Positions 35,197 through 44,549 of a stretch of 64,000 bases of DNA are shown here, in pieces; position 1 is the first letter of the stretch, and every line of letters begins with the position of its first letter. The notes under the pieces are model-generated. The model did not search any database and was not told the origin of the DNA. It was given only the letters and a program-made list of their open reading frames with translations. This stretch comes from Rugamonas apoptosis (GTDB lineage Bacteria; Pseudomonadota; Gammaproteobacteria; Burkholderiales; Burkholderiaceae_D), in the NCBI RefSeq assembly GCF_014042355.1, contig NZ_JACEZU010000005.1, positions 248,001-312,000 of the forward strand, written 5' to 3'. A program made the position numbers and the translations under genes.

Positions 35197-35922
35197 TTAA
35201 GCTTGCGGCTTGCGGCGGCGAGCCATGAAGCCCAGCAGGCCCACACCGGCCAGCAGCATGGCGTAGCTCGATGGTTCCGGCACGGCCGACACGGTCACGC
35301 CGCCCAGGTAGAACTGGTCAGGCTTGGCGCCGCCGAACTGGAACGTGAACACGGAACCGGTCAACGCGGCGGGCGAAATGGTGTCGGCCAGTTTGTACGA
35401 GGTGCCGTTCAGCAGGAAAGTGGCGTTGCGGTCCCAGCTCGTGTCATGGCCGTCCGAACGCAGCATGACGGAACTGAGCGTGACGGGACCGGCGAAGGTC
35501 AGGGTCAGCTTTTCGTGGCTGGTGATGTTGTCGTCGCTGTTGTCGCCGACGACGTGATAGACGCCCAGGCCCGCGCCGATCTTGTGGGCGGCGCTGTAGC
35601 CGTTTTCGTGGTCCTGCACAACGGTGGCGTCATGCCAGTGGTTGCCCGTCTGGTACTGGGCGGTGGCCGTGGCGCTGACGCCGCCCACGGTGTAGACCAG
35701 GTTGCCGCCCAGGTTGTGGCCGTGGCCGTCGATGTTGGAGCTGCAGATATCGCCGCCGGTGCAGCCCCAATAGCCGCTGTTGAGCGCTTCCGAAGGCAGC
35801 AGGCCGGTGTTGTGGCCGCCCACATACTCCAGGTTGGAAAAGTCGAACACGGTGACGGCGGCGAAGGCCGGCACAGTGGCGGCGAACAGCGCGGACGCTG
35901 CCAGGATGTTGCGTAACTTCAT
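35197..35922 (-). CDS. PEP-CTERM sorting domain protein
   Basis: 241 residues from MKLRNILAAS with GGGAG five bases upstream. Signal peptide to about residue 22 (ATVPAFA), a beta-rich extracellular domain with two Cys (GCTGGDIC) that could form a disulfide and many His/Asn, and a sorting tail: VPEPSSYAMLLAGVGLLGF followed by MARRRK. Exported and handled by an exosortase not in this window. The domain resembles secreted cadherin-like or matrix proteins in style only; function unknown. Confidence 0.9.
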   Translation of the reverse strand: MKLRNILAASALFAATVPAFAAVTVFDFSNLEYVGGHNTGLLPSEALNSGYWGCTGGDICSSNIDGHGHNLGGNLVYTVGGVSATATAQYQTGNHWHDATVVQDHENGYSAAHKIGAGLGVYHVVGDNSDDNITSHEKLTLTFAGPVTLSSVMLRSDGHDTSWDRNATFLLNGTSYKLADTISPAALTGSVFTFQFGGAKPDQFYLGGVTVSAVPEPSSYAMLLAGVGLLGFMARRRKPQA

Positions 35923-36191
35923 GTGGACTCCCAAGAGTTGTTATCGATACGAAAATGGTTCAGCTTGTAGTAGCCGGTGCACTGCCGGTCAGGCTATGCG
36001 ATTCGGCAAACTTGCCTATCGCTAGTTAGTATCAAAAAGACATCAGACTTATCAAATTATACTTTTAATCCAACTTAACACAAGAAAAATATTAATGTTT
36101 AACAATTGAAGTTACTTGCAAGAAGCATGTCACGGCAACGATGGGCGAGGCGCGCTCTCCCGGACGGGCACGGATAAAGTTACAATGCCGC
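35923..36191. other. Divergent 269-bp gap, AT-rich in its centre
   Basis: Between the PEP-CTERM gene and the RpfE-like gene. Positions 36020-36115 are strongly AT-rich. A direct repeat GCCGGT occurs at about 35974 and 35985. No TAGGAAA palindrome like that upstream of the first PEP-CTERM gene is present, so the two genes are probably regulated differently. Confidence 0.4.
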
Positions 36192-37247
36192 ATGACCCAG
36201 ATTACCCTCGCCTTGCCGTTCGCCCTGCCTCCGTCCGAACTCGCCCCTGACCTCCACCGCGCCCTTGAACTGCCCGCCCTGGCTGCCCTGCTCTCGCGCA
36301 CTGCAGCCGAAAGCCGGGAAACGATAGACACGGGGGCCCGCGCGCTGCCCTACGAAGCGTGGCTGGCGCGTTCGCTCGGCTTGCATGACGGAGCGCCGAC
36401 CACGCATGGCGCCTCACCGGTCGAACAAAGCGCCCCGCTGGCCGCCGCCGTGCTGGCTGGTTTCGGCACAGCGCCGGCCGAAGGCCACTGGTTCATCGTC
36501 CACCCCGTCCATGTGCAGATGGCGCGCACCCACCTGACCCTGGCCGACCAACGCCAGTTGCGGCTGGACGAAACCGAATCCCGCGCACTGTATGAATCGG
36601 CCCGCCCCTATTTCGAGGAGCTGGGCAAGCCGCTGGTCTACGGCGACGCCAACACCTGGTTCATGCGCGCCGACGACTGGCACGGCCTGCGCACCGCCTC
36701 CCCCGACTGCGTCACCGGCATGAATTTGAGCGACTGGATGCCTGAGGGCGAGCACGCCATCGCCGCCCGCAAGCTTCAGAATGAAATCCAGATGCTGTGG
36801 TACGAACACCCCGTCAACGAAGCGCGCCAGGCGCGTGGTCTGCCGCCCGTCAATTCGTTCTGGCTGTGGGGTGGCGCGACCAGCGGCCAGCCGTCCACCG
36901 GCCCCGCCGTGATCGCGGGCCAGCCCTGGCTGCGCGCCATCTGCCCGCCGGCGCTGCGCGACGTCTCGCTCGACACGCTGTTGGCGCAAGGCGGCACGCA
37001 CCCGATGGCCGTGCTGGGCCAACTGATCGAACCGGCCATCGCCGGCGAGTGGGCCTCGTGGCTGGACCACATGCGTCAGCTGGAGCAGCAATGGTTCGCG
37101 CCCCTGCTGGCGGCCCTGCACAGCGGCCGCGTGAGCCGCATCACGCTGGTGCTGAGCCACCGCCACACCAGCGCCAGCTACACCACCAGCAAACTGGCGC
37201 AACGCAAATTCTGGCGTAAGCCCTCCCTGACCAAGTTATCGACATGA
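36192..37247 (+). CDS. RpfE-like protein (often annotated phosphoglycerate mutase-like)
   Basis: 351 residues from MTQITLALPF. The protein is cytosolic and lacks clear catalytic motifs that I could identify; it resembles the RpfE-type regulatory/phosphoglycerate mutase-like proteins found directly upstream of recJ in beta- and gammaproteobacteria such as Xanthomonas. Its stop overlaps the recJ start (ATGA), so the two are translationally coupled. The role is unknown; a function tied to RecJ or DNA repair is possible from conserved adjacency. Confidence 0.75.
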   Translation: MTQITLALPFALPPSELAPDLHRALELPALAALLSRTAAESRETIDTGARALPYEAWLARSLGLHDGAPTTHGASPVEQSAPLAAAVLAGFGTAPAEGHWFIVHPVHVQMARTHLTLADQRQLRLDETESRALYESARPYFEELGKPLVYGDANTWFMRADDWHGLRTASPDCVTGMNLSDWMPEGEHAIAARKLQNEIQMLWYEHPVNEARQARGLPPVNSFWLWGGATSGQPSTGPAVIAGQPWLRAICPPALRDVSLDTLLAQGGTHPMAVLGQLIEPAIAGEWASWLDHMRQLEQQWFAPLLAALHSGRVSRITLVLSHRHTSASYTTSKLAQRKFWRKPSLTKLST

Positions 37248-38938
37248 CCCGCATCGCCACCCGCCCCTGCTCCTTCCGCACTTCCGAAATGCTGCGCCAG
37301 GGCGGGGTCCATCCCGTGCTGGCACGCCTGTATGCGGCGCGCGGCCTGACCGACATCAAGGAGCTGTCCAGCGAACTGGCGTCCATGATTCCGCCATCGG
37401 GGCTGTTGCATGTGGACGCGGCGGCCGTGTTCCTGGCCGACGCCATCGCCGCAGGCAAGCGCATGGTGATCGTCGCCGACTACGATTGCGACGGCGCCAC
37501 CGCCTGCGCCACCGCCCTGCGCGGCCTGCGCGCCATGGGTGCGGTGGTGGACTTCATCGTCCCCAACCGCTTCGAGTACGGCTACGGCCTCACGCCCGAG
37601 ATCGTGGCCCTCACAGCGCGCGAGAAGCAGCCCGACATCATCATCACGGTCGACAATGGCATCGCCAGTATCGACGGCGTGGCCGAAGCCAACCGGCGCG
37701 GCATCGAAGTGGTGGTGACCGACCACCACCTGCCGGCCGACACACTGCCCGAGGCGCGCGTGATCGTCAATCCCAACCAGCCAGCGTGTGGATTCCCCAG
37801 CAAGCACCTGGCTGGCGTGGGCGTGGTGTTTTACGTGTTGCTGGCCCTGCGCGCGGAACTGCGCCGGCGTGGCGTGTTCGACGCTCAGACCCAGCCCAAG
37901 CTGGACAGCCTGCTGGACCTGGTGGCGCTGGGCACCGTGGCCGACGTGGTGCGGCTGGACCCGAACAACCGCATCCTGGTGGCGCAAGGGCTCAAGCGCA
38001 TGCGCGCGGGCCGCATGCACGCGGGTGTGGCGGCGCTGTTCCGGGTGGCGGGGCGCGAGCCGCGCAACGCCAACCCGTTCGACCTGGGCTTCGCGCTCGG
38101 CCCGCGCCTGAACGCGGCTGGCCGGCTCGAGGACATGTCGCTGGGGATCGAGTGCCTGATCACGGACGACGAAGGCCGCGCATGGGAACTGGCCCAGCAG
38201 CTCAACGAGATCAACCTCAAGCGGCGCGAGATCGAGGCCGAGATGCAGGACGCAGCCCTGCTCCACCTGGACCAGTTCGAGCCGGCCAACAGCAGTACCA
38301 TCAGCGTGTTCGACGACAGCTGGCACCAGGGCGTGATCGGCATCGTCGCCTCGCGCCTGAAAGAGAAGTTCTTCCGCCCCACCATCACCTTCGCGCCCGG
38401 CGCGGACGGCTGGCTCAAAGGCTCGGGCCGCTCCATCCCCGGCTTCCACCTGCGCGACGCGCTGGACCTGGTGTCCAAGCGCGCCCCCAGCCTGATCGAC
38501 AAGTTCGGCGGCCACGCCATGGCGGCCGGCCTGACCATTCGCGCCGAGGCGTTCGACGCCTTCTCGGCCGCGTTCGAGGAAGTGGGCCGCGCCTGGCTCA
38601 CGGAACAGCAGCTGGAACGGGTGATCGAGACGGACGGCCCGCTGGAGGACGACTGCTACACCACCAATTTCATCACGCTGATGGATGGCCAAGTGTGGGG
38701 CCAGGGCTTTGCGCCGCCCGTGTTCTGCGACGAATTCCGCGTCGTCAGCCAGCGCATCCTGAAGGAACGCCACCTCAAGCTGCTGCTGGAGAAGAACGGC
38801 GTCCGCTACGACGCCATCTGGTTCGGCCACGTGGACGCGCTGGGCGACCGGGCGCGGGTCGCGTTCCGGCTGGACGCCAATGAATACAACGGGGTCACCA
38901 AGGTGCAACTGCTGGTGGAGCACGCGGAACCGGCGTAG
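37244..38938 (+). CDS. recJ: Single-stranded-DNA-specific 5'-3' exonuclease RecJ
   Basis: 564 residues. DHH-family motif I is DYDCDG (residues 79-84), followed by ITVDNGIAS, the DHH motif VVTDHHLP, GLRLNAAG-type block (LGPRLNAAGRLEDM) and the DHHA1 motif GSGRSIPGFHLRDAL with FGGHAMAAGLTI. Manganese-dependent degradation of single-stranded DNA in recombination, mismatch and base-excision repair. Starts inside the stop of the RpfE-like gene. Confidence 0.96.
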   Translation: MTRIATRPCSFRTSEMLRQGGVHPVLARLYAARGLTDIKELSSELASMIPPSGLLHVDAAAVFLADAIAAGKRMVIVADYDCDGATACATALRGLRAMGAVVDFIVPNRFEYGYGLTPEIVALTAREKQPDIIITVDNGIASIDGVAEANRRGIEVVVTDHHLPADTLPEARVIVNPNQPACGFPSKHLAGVGVVFYVLLALRAELRRRGVFDAQTQPKLDSLLDLVALGTVADVVRLDPNNRILVAQGLKRMRAGRMHAGVAALFRVAGREPRNANPFDLGFALGPRLNAAGRLEDMSLGIECLITDDEGRAWELAQQLNEINLKRREIEAEMQDAALLHLDQFEPANSSTISVFDDSWHQGVIGIVASRLKEKFFRPTITFAPGADGWLKGSGRSIPGFHLRDALDLVSKRAPSLIDKFGGHAMAAGLTIRAEAFDAFSAAFEEVGRAWLTEQQLERVIETDGPLEDDCYTTNFITLMDGQVWGQGFAPPVFCDEFRVVSQRILKERHLKLLLEKNGVRYDAIWFGHVDALGDRARVAFRLDANEYNGVTKVQLLVEHAEPA

Positions 38939-39021
38939 AGCCCAATATTGCGCCAAGTCAACTCTAGCCAGTGGCGTTATCCCATCATGGGCGCTCAGGG
39001 AGGGGAAAATCATGCGCACGA

Positions 39022-39050
39022 TTGCCAGTCTTCCGAAAAAGGAGTATAAA
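39022..39050 (+). promoter_or_regulatory. Sigma-70 promoter of the toxin-antitoxin operon
   Basis: TTGCCA (39022-39027), 17-bp spacer, TATAAA (39045-39050), each one mismatch from consensus. Transcription would start near 39057, five bases before the GGAGGA Shine-Dalgarno at 39062, giving a very short leader. Confidence 0.72.
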
Positions 39051-39071
39051 TAATCCATAAACGGAGGACAT

Positions 39072-39509
39072 ATGCATCCCACCTACGCCTACCCCAAGAG
39101 CCGCTTCGAACCCACGGTACTGGTCGACCTGAACGCCAAGGCCGAGCGCGAGCGCCTCTCCAAGTCCGCCCTGAAAGGCTTTTTCCGGCTGGCGGCCGCC
39201 TGGAACCTGCGCGACGACGACGCCCGCGAACTGCTGGGCGGGCTGTCCTCCAGCGCCTACTACGAGTGGAAAAAGAACCCGGAACGGGTGCTGGAGGTGG
39301 ACCGCATCACGCGCATATCCTACCTGCTGGGCATCTACAAGGCCTTGCACATCCTGTACGGCGACAAGCTGGCCGACGAGTGGGTGAGCCTGCCCAACAC
39401 CAACCAGATCTTCGGCGGCCGCGCGCCGCTGGCCCACATGCTGGCGGGCGGCCTGCTGGCCATGCAAACCACGCGCCAGTTGCTCGACGCCCGCCGCGGA
39501 GGCCTGTAA
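39072..39509 (+). CDS. Antitoxin, Xre/MbcA/ParS family (DUF2384)
   Basis: 145 residues. The first half holds an Xre-like helix-turn-helix (LKGFFRLAAAWNLRDDDARELLGGLSSSAYYEWKKNP), the second the toxin-binding domain ending in WVSLPNTNQIFGGRAPLAHMLAGG, the usual signature of antitoxins paired with RES toxins. GGAGGA is 5 bases before ATG. It would neutralise the next gene's product and repress the operon. Confidence 0.92.
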   Translation: MHPTYAYPKSRFEPTVLVDLNAKAERERLSKSALKGFFRLAAAWNLRDDDARELLGGLSSSAYYEWKKNPERVLEVDRITRISYLLGIYKALHILYGDKLADEWVSLPNTNQIFGGRAPLAHMLAGGLLAMQTTRQLLDARRGGL

Positions 39510-40229
39510 GTGGCGGTCAGCCTGATACCCCGCCTCACGCCGCCCCTGACCACGCTGCGCCAGTTCGACACCTGCCGCCTGCTGCCCTCGCGCTTCGCGG
39601 AAATGGAAGACTCGGTGCTGGCGCCGCTGGCCGAAAGCGACGACCACCTGCACGACCTGTTCGACCTCGATAACGCCACCAACGCGCGCCTGGTGGCGCA
39701 GCATGGCGGCGCGCCCGGCATCAGCATGGACGAACTGGTGTTCGGCGTGCCCAACTTTCGCATCATCAACGCCGCCTATACCTACGCCCGCCCGGAAGGC
39801 AGCCGATTCAACGACGGCCTGCGCGGCGCCTGGTACTGCGCCTTCGAGGTGGAAACGGCGCTGGCCGAAGTGTGCTTCCACAAGACGGTGGAATACATGG
39901 AGATCAACCGCTTCGACGACGCCGTCAACTACCAGACCATGCTGGCGGACTTCACCTCCACTTTCCACGACCTGCGCGCCCAGCCCCGCTACGAAAACTG
40001 CCTGGACCCGGCCAGCTACATCGAATCGCAGCAACTGGCGGCCCGCCTGCTCGATGGCGGTTCGATGGGCGTGATCTATCCCAGCGCGCGGCGGCAGCAA
40101 GGCACCAACCTGGCCTGCTTCCGCCCGGCCCTGGTGGGCAATGTGCGCAAGGGCGACGTGTACCGCCTGAGCTGGCACGGCACGCCCGAGCCCCGCATCG
40201 AACGGGTGACGCCAGCCACAGATAGTTGA
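39510..40229 (+). CDS. RES-domain toxin, NAD+ phosphorylase type
   Basis: 239 residues, GTG start directly after the antitoxin TAA, with GGAGG in the end of that gene. RES motifs: Arg and Asn in SRFNDGLRGAWYCAFEVETALAEVCFH, and Ser in DGGSMGVIYPSARR. Known RES toxins (MbcT, Res) degrade NAD+ by phosphorolysis and stop growth. The N-terminal 80 residues are longer than in compact members. The key RES residues appear intact, so it is probably active. Confidence 0.92.
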   Translation: MAVSLIPRLTPPLTTLRQFDTCRLLPSRFAEMEDSVLAPLAESDDHLHDLFDLDNATNARLVAQHGGAPGISMDELVFGVPNFRIINAAYTYARPEGSRFNDGLRGAWYCAFEVETALAEVCFHKTVEYMEINRFDDAVNYQTMLADFTSTFHDLRAQPRYENCLDPASYIESQQLAARLLDGGSMGVIYPSARRQQGTNLACFRPALVGNVRKGDVYRLSWHGTPEPRIERVTPATDS

Positions 40230-40367
40230 GTACTCAACCTTCTTCGTGGGCCCGATATCGCCAACCGGCGGGCGATCGGTTAACATGCTGCCATTGACAC
40301 TGCCATCGATGCTGCCGCAGAGGCATCTATTGAAGGCCGCCAGCCACTCTCCTTACCGAACAAGCGT

Positions 40368-40697
40368 ATGCAAACCAAACCAGAAAACGACACCGACCTG
40401 CGCCTCAAAGTGAACCGTGAAACCGCGCGCCTGCCCTGGACCGAGCTGCTCAAGCACTTCGCCGCCGGGAACGTGGTGTGGGTGGCCAATTCCCTGGACC
40501 TGGTGGACGTGGCCGTGCGCATCTCGCACGACGACAAGGCCAACATCAGCCAGTGGATGAACGCCGGCCTGGTGGCCAAGGTGTCGGACCAGCAGGCCCA
40601 GAGCTGGCTGGAATCGGACGCCGAACTGTGGGCCGTGGTGGTCAGCCCATTCATCCTCGTGCAGCAGGAAAAAGCCAGCCCACAAAGCGTGCACTAA
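40368..40697 (+). CDS. DUF2288 family protein
   Basis: 109 residues, cytosolic, acidic. ARLPWTELLKHFAAGNVVWV and AELWAVVVSPFILVQQ are the conserved ends of the DUF2288 family, which has no known function. It lies alone on the strand 10 bases before the GntR gene, possibly cotranscribed. Confidence 0.82.
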   Translation: MQTKPENDTDLRLKVNRETARLPWTELLKHFAAGNVVWVANSLDLVDVAVRISHDDKANISQWMNAGLVAKVSDQQAQSWLESDAELWAVVVSPFILVQQEKASPQSVH

Positions 40698-40707
40698 GCG
40701 CCCGCCC

Positions 40708-41421
40708 ATGAGCAACGCACCTGCGGCGACGGACGACATCCAGAATGGCGCCGCCAGTTCCGGCGACATCGCCAACCATATCGCGGAAGCCATCGCGGCG
40801 CGCAAGCTGCCGCCGGGGACCAAGCTGCGCGAGGAAGCGCTGTGCCGGCTGTATTCCGTCAGCCGCACCAAGATCCGCGCCGCGCTGTTGAGCCTGTCCA
40901 AGGACAAGCTGATCCAGATCGTGCCCGACAAGGGCGCCTTCGTCAGCCAGCCCAGCGAGCAGGAATCGCGCGACATCTTCGCCGCCCGCCGCCTGATCGA
41001 AGGCGCGCTGGCCCGCGAATTCGTGGCCAAGGCCAAGCCGGCCGACTACCGCAAGCTGGAACAACACCTGAAGGCCGAACGCAAGGCGCTGGCCGGCGAC
41101 CAGAGTTCCAAGCAGCGCTCGCAGCTGCTGGGTGACTTCCACGTATTGCTGGCCGACGTGGTGGGCAATCATGTACTGAAAGAGATCCTGCGCGAACTGG
41201 TGGCCCGCAGCACCCTGATCACCATGCTGTATCAGTCCGACCGGGACGCCGTCTGCTCTTCCGACGAACATGCCACCTTCCTGGAAGCGGCCAAGGCCGG
41301 CGACGCCGAACGGGCTGCCAGCCTGATGCTGCACCACCTGAGCCATGTTGAAGCGGCGTTGCGCTTCGACGGCAGCGCCGCCGAAGCGCGCCGCGATCTG
41401 GTGACGGCCCTCCTGATGTAA
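40708..41421 (+). CDS. GntR-family transcriptional regulator with FCD domain
   Basis: 237 residues. Winged helix at residues 14-75 (IAEAIAARKLPPGTKLREEALCRLYSVSRTKIRAALLSL) and an all-helical FCD effector domain with metal-binding His in FHVLLADVVGNHV, HATFLEAAKAGD and HLSHVEAAL. Faces the 8-oxoguanine deaminase-like gene and lies near an NCS2 permease, so it probably controls purine uptake and degradation. The palindrome TTGTATACAA at 44585 suits this regulator class. Confidence 0.9.
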   Translation: MSNAPAATDDIQNGAASSGDIANHIAEAIAARKLPPGTKLREEALCRLYSVSRTKIRAALLSLSKDKLIQIVPDKGAFVSQPSEQESRDIFAARRLIEGALAREFVAKAKPADYRKLEQHLKAERKALAGDQSSKQRSQLLGDFHVLLADVVGNHVLKEILRELVARSTLITMLYQSDRDAVCSSDEHATFLEAAKAGDAERAASLMLHHLSHVEAALRFDGSAAEARRDLVTALLM

Positions 41422-41448
41422 CCCCAAAATCGGGGACGGACTCCGGTT

Positions 41449-41506
41449 TCGAAATTTGGGACGTAACACAATTGGGAAATGTGGAAAATGTGTTACGTCC
41501 CAATTT
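41449..41506. repeat. Dispersed intergenic repeat, inverted pair; hairpin terminator for the GntR gene
   Basis: The minus strand of 41449-41473 reads AATTGTGTTACGTCCCAAAT followed by TTCGA, and the core TGTGTTACGTCCC returns on the plus strand at 41489-41501, making a 13-bp stem (41458-41470 with 41489-41501), loop 18. TTTGTTTT follows on the plus strand, so it can end the GntR transcript. The same unit occurs twice at 58751-58799. It lies between convergent genes, the classic place for REP-like repeats. Confidence 0.75.
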
Positions 41507-41510
41507 GTTT

Positions 41511-42875
41511 TCAGGCGCCGGTGGCCAGCGCCAGCTCGCGCGCCAACTGGTTGTGGCGCTCGATCACGACCGGCAAATCGATGGTACCCAACACACCGTC
41601 GCGCACCACCACCTTGCCGTTGATGATGCTGTACGAGACATTGGACGGCGTGCAGAACACCAGCGCCGCCACCGGATCGTGCAGTGCGCCGGCGAAGCCG
41701 ATCTGGTCCAGCTTGAACATCACGATATCGGCCGCCATGCCCGGCTTGAGCGCGCCGATATCGTCGCGGTTCAGCACTTTTGCGCCGCCCAGCGTGGCCA
41801 CTTCCAGCGCCTGGCGCGCCGTCATCGCGTCCGGCCCGTAACCCACCCGCTGCAGCAGCATGGCCTGGCGCACTTCGCCCAGCATGTGGCCGGAGTCATT
41901 TGAAGCGCAACCATCCACGCCCAATCCCACGGACACGCCCTGGTCCAGCATCTTGCGGATCGGCGCGATGCCGGACGCCAGTCGCATGTTCGAGCACGGA
42001 CAGTGGGCGATGCCGGTGCCGGTGCGGCCGAACATGTAGATGCCTTCGTCATCGAGCTGCACGCAGTGCGCGTGCCACACGTCATGTCCCACCCAGCCGC
42101 AATCCTCGGCGTATTCGGCCGGCGTCATATTGAATTTCTCGCGGCTGTAGGCGATGTCGTTGGCGTTTTCCGCCAAATGGGTGTGCAACGACACCCCATA
42201 ATTACGCGCCATGGCCGACGCTTCCTTCATCAGGTCGCGCGACACCGAGAACGGTGAGCATGGCGCCACCACGATGCGTTCCATCGCGTAGCGGCCGGCG
42301 TCGTGGAAGGTTTCGATCAGGCGCTGGGTATCTTTCAGGATCGCGCCCTCCTCCTCCACCACGCGGTCCGGCGGCAAACCGCCCTTGGACTGGCCCACGC
42401 TCATCGACCCGCGCGCCGCATGGAAGCGCATGCCGATCTTGCGTGCCGCTTCGATACTGTCATCAAGCCGGCAGTCGTTGGGGTAGATATACAGGTGGTC
42501 GCTGCTGGTGGTGCACCCGGACAGGATCAGTTCCGACATGGCCGTCAATGTGGATACGTGCACCATATCGGCCGTCAGATTGGCCCAGATCGGATACAGG
42601 TTGGTCAGCCAGTTGAACAATTCGCCGTTCTGCGCGGCCGGGATCACGCGTGTCAGGCTTTGGTACATGTGGTGGTGGGTGTTGATCAAGCCCGGCATCA
42701 CCACATGGTTGGCGGCGTCGATCACTTCGTCGGCTTGCCGCGGCAAATCGGCGGTGGGGCCGACCTGCACGATCACATTGTCGCGGATGTAGACGCCGCC
42801 ACCGTCGATCTCGCGCCGTTCATCATCCATGGTCACCACTACGCGGGCGTTCTTGATCAAGAGAGTCTTAGTCAT
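41511..42875 (-). CDS. 8-oxoguanine deaminase-like amidohydrolase (AtzB/TrzN-type)
   Basis: 454 residues of the amidohydrolase superfamily. Metal ligands: HxH in LINTHHHMYQS, His in SLHTHLAEN, His in WHAHCVQLD, and Asp in LGVDGCASND. The block NDSGHMLGEVRQAMLLQRV fits 8-oxoguanine deaminases and related triazine hydrolases. With the adjacent NCS2 permease this points to purine (oxidised guanine or guanine) breakdown. A hairpin and direct repeats lie between it and the permease. Confidence 0.87.
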   Translation of the reverse strand: MTKTLLIKNARVVVTMDDERREIDGGGVYIRDNVIVQVGPTADLPRQADEVIDAANHVVMPGLINTHHHMYQSLTRVIPAAQNGELFNWLTNLYPIWANLTADMVHVSTLTAMSELILSGCTTSSDHLYIYPNDCRLDDSIEAARKIGMRFHAARGSMSVGQSKGGLPPDRVVEEEGAILKDTQRLIETFHDAGRYAMERIVVAPCSPFSVSRDLMKEASAMARNYGVSLHTHLAENANDIAYSREKFNMTPAEYAEDCGWVGHDVWHAHCVQLDDEGIYMFGRTGTGIAHCPCSNMRLASGIAPIRKMLDQGVSVGLGVDGCASNDSGHMLGEVRQAMLLQRVGYGPDAMTARQALEVATLGGAKVLNRDDIGALKPGMAADIVMFKLDQIGFAGALHDPVAALVFCTPSNVSYSIINGKVVVRDGVLGTIDLPVVIERHNQLARELALATGA

Positions 42876-42906
42876 TTTATTGTCGAAATAAGAAGAATGA
42901 AAAAAA

Positions 42907-42995
42907 CACTGCGGAAACAGCGCACGCGCACTGCGGAAACAATGTGAATGGCCAAAGCCGGCGATCGCTCACCGGCTTTGGAAATACTGCGGAAC
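42907..42995. repeat. Direct repeats CACTGCGGAAACA upstream of the deaminase gene
   Basis: Exact 13-bp copies at 42907-42919 and 42929-42941, 22 bp apart, and a third partial copy ACTGCGGAAC at 42986-42995. They lie 32-120 bp upstream of the deaminase start; spacing of two helical turns suggests a same-face protein-binding site. Confidence 0.55.
42952..42981 (-). terminator. Hairpin after the permease gene, possible terminator or attenuator
   Basis: CCAAAGCCGG / CCGGCTTTGG arms (10 bp, perfect) with a 10-base loop, 20 bases past the permease stop. No U tract follows on the minus strand, so full termination is doubtful; it may lower read-through into the deaminase gene. Confidence 0.45.
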
Positions 42996-43001
42996 GCTAG
43001 T

Positions 43002-44357
43002 TTACGCTGCTTCGCGCTCCTGCGTTAAAAAAGCTTGCGGTACTTCCTCCTCGTCGTCCTCGTCCAGCTCAATCGGACGTTCGGGCAGCACCAGGTTCAG
43101 CGCCACAGCCACCAGCGCACCCACGGTGATGCCGGAGCCGAAGACTTCCTTGACGAAGGCCGGCAGCTTGGACAGCAGTTCCGGCCGCACCGTCACAGCC
43201 AGGCCGCAACCAATGGCCACCGCCATGATGATGCCATTCCGCTTGGTGTGCTCCACGTGGCTCAGCAACTGTACGCCGGCCGAAATGATCATGGCGAACA
43301 TCATCAAGCCCGCGCCACCCAGCACCGGCTGGGGAATGGTGACGACGATCGCGCCCAGCACCGGGAACAGGCCGGCCAGGAACAGCATCACCCCCGTCAA
43401 CGCCACCACATGGCGGCTGGCCACGCCCGTCAGCGACACCACACCCACGTTCTGCGCGAAGGTGGACACGGGAGGGCTGGACAGCAGCGCCGCGAAGGCG
43501 GAACCGACGCCGTCGCACAGGATGCCGCGCGCCAGCGTCTTGCCGCGCATTTTGGTGTTGGTGGCCGCGCCCAGCGCCATGAAGGTGCCGGTGGTTTCCA
43601 CCATCGTCACCAGGAACGCGACCGCCATGGCCACGATGCCGGCCACCGGGAACGTCATCCCGTAGTGCAGCGGCTGCGGCAGCGCGAACACTTGCGCATT
43701 GCTCACCTGGGTGAAATCGATCATGCCCAGCGATACGCACAGCAGGTAGCCCACGAACATGCCGATCACCACGGCAGCGGCCGACACGATGCCTTTACCA
43801 AACTGCACCAGCATGATCACGGTGATCAGCACGAAGGCGGCGATGCCCAGATTGAGCGGCGCCCCATACACGGCGCCCGGTGCGTGGCCACCGGCGGCCC
43901 AGTCCACCGCCACCGGCACCAGCGACAGGCCGATCATGGTCACCACCACACCCGTCACGGCGTGCGGGAACAATTTGCGGATCTGGGGCATGAAGCAGCT
44001 CCCCACGATCATCACGGCCGAGCCGGCCAGCGAGGAACCGAGGATGCCGGGCACGCCGTGTTCCAGGCCCACGCTGATGGCCGCGCCCACGAAGGCGAAG
44101 CTGGTGCCCATCACGCACGGCAGGCGGATGCCGATCGGGCCCACGCCCTTGCACTGGATGAGGGTGACGATGCCGGAGCCGAGCAGCGCGGCGTTGATCA
44201 GGGTGATGATCTGGTCAGCCGGCAGCTTGAGCGCGGCGCCCACCACCAGCGGTACTGCGATGATGCCGCCCAGCGCAGCCAGCATGTGCTGAGCGGCCAG
44301 CAGGAATGTCGTCAATACAGGCGGCCGATCTTCGACCTGAAACAGCAAGTGATTCAT
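43002..44357 (-). CDS. NCS2-family nucleobase (xanthine/uracil) permease
   Basis: 451 residues from MNHLLFQVEDRPP, chosen over an ATG five codons upstream because that ATG overlaps the only Shine-Dalgarno (GGAGAC). About 12-14 helices; the NCS2 motif QNVGVVSLTGVASR is present, and the core helix region VAFLVTMVETTGTFMALG carries the Glu expected in the substrate site. Proton-coupled uptake of a purine such as xanthine or urate. Probably cotranscribed with the deaminase. Confidence 0.93.
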   Translation of the reverse strand: MNHLLFQVEDRPPVLTTFLLAAQHMLAALGGIIAVPLVVGAALKLPADQIITLINAALLGSGIVTLIQCKGVGPIGIRLPCVMGTSFAFVGAAISVGLEHGVPGILGSSLAGSAVMIVGSCFMPQIRKLFPHAVTGVVVTMIGLSLVPVAVDWAAGGHAPGAVYGAPLNLGIAAFVLITVIMLVQFGKGIVSAAAVVIGMFVGYLLCVSLGMIDFTQVSNAQVFALPQPLHYGMTFPVAGIVAMAVAFLVTMVETTGTFMALGAATNTKMRGKTLARGILCDGVGSAFAALLSSPPVSTFAQNVGVVSLTGVASRHVVALTGVMLFLAGLFPVLGAIVVTIPQPVLGGAGLMMFAMIISAGVQLLSHVEHTKRNGIIMAVAIGCGLAVTVRPELLSKLPAFVKEVFGSGITVGALVAVALNLVLPERPIELDEDDEEEVPQAFLTQEREAA

Positions 44358-44549
44358 GAACTTTGTCTCCATCTATTTTATGTAGGGCGTGACTGACTAC
44401 CGACTGCACGCGCGGCATGCCCGTGGCCGCGCGCTATTCAATTCAGTGGTGCTGGTGAGACGCCGCGGCAAGGGCCGCGATAGACGGGATCGGGTGGCGA
44501 TCGACGTTGTCAGGTGCGCGCCGGGATCTGGGCCGCCCTGTTGTCGACG

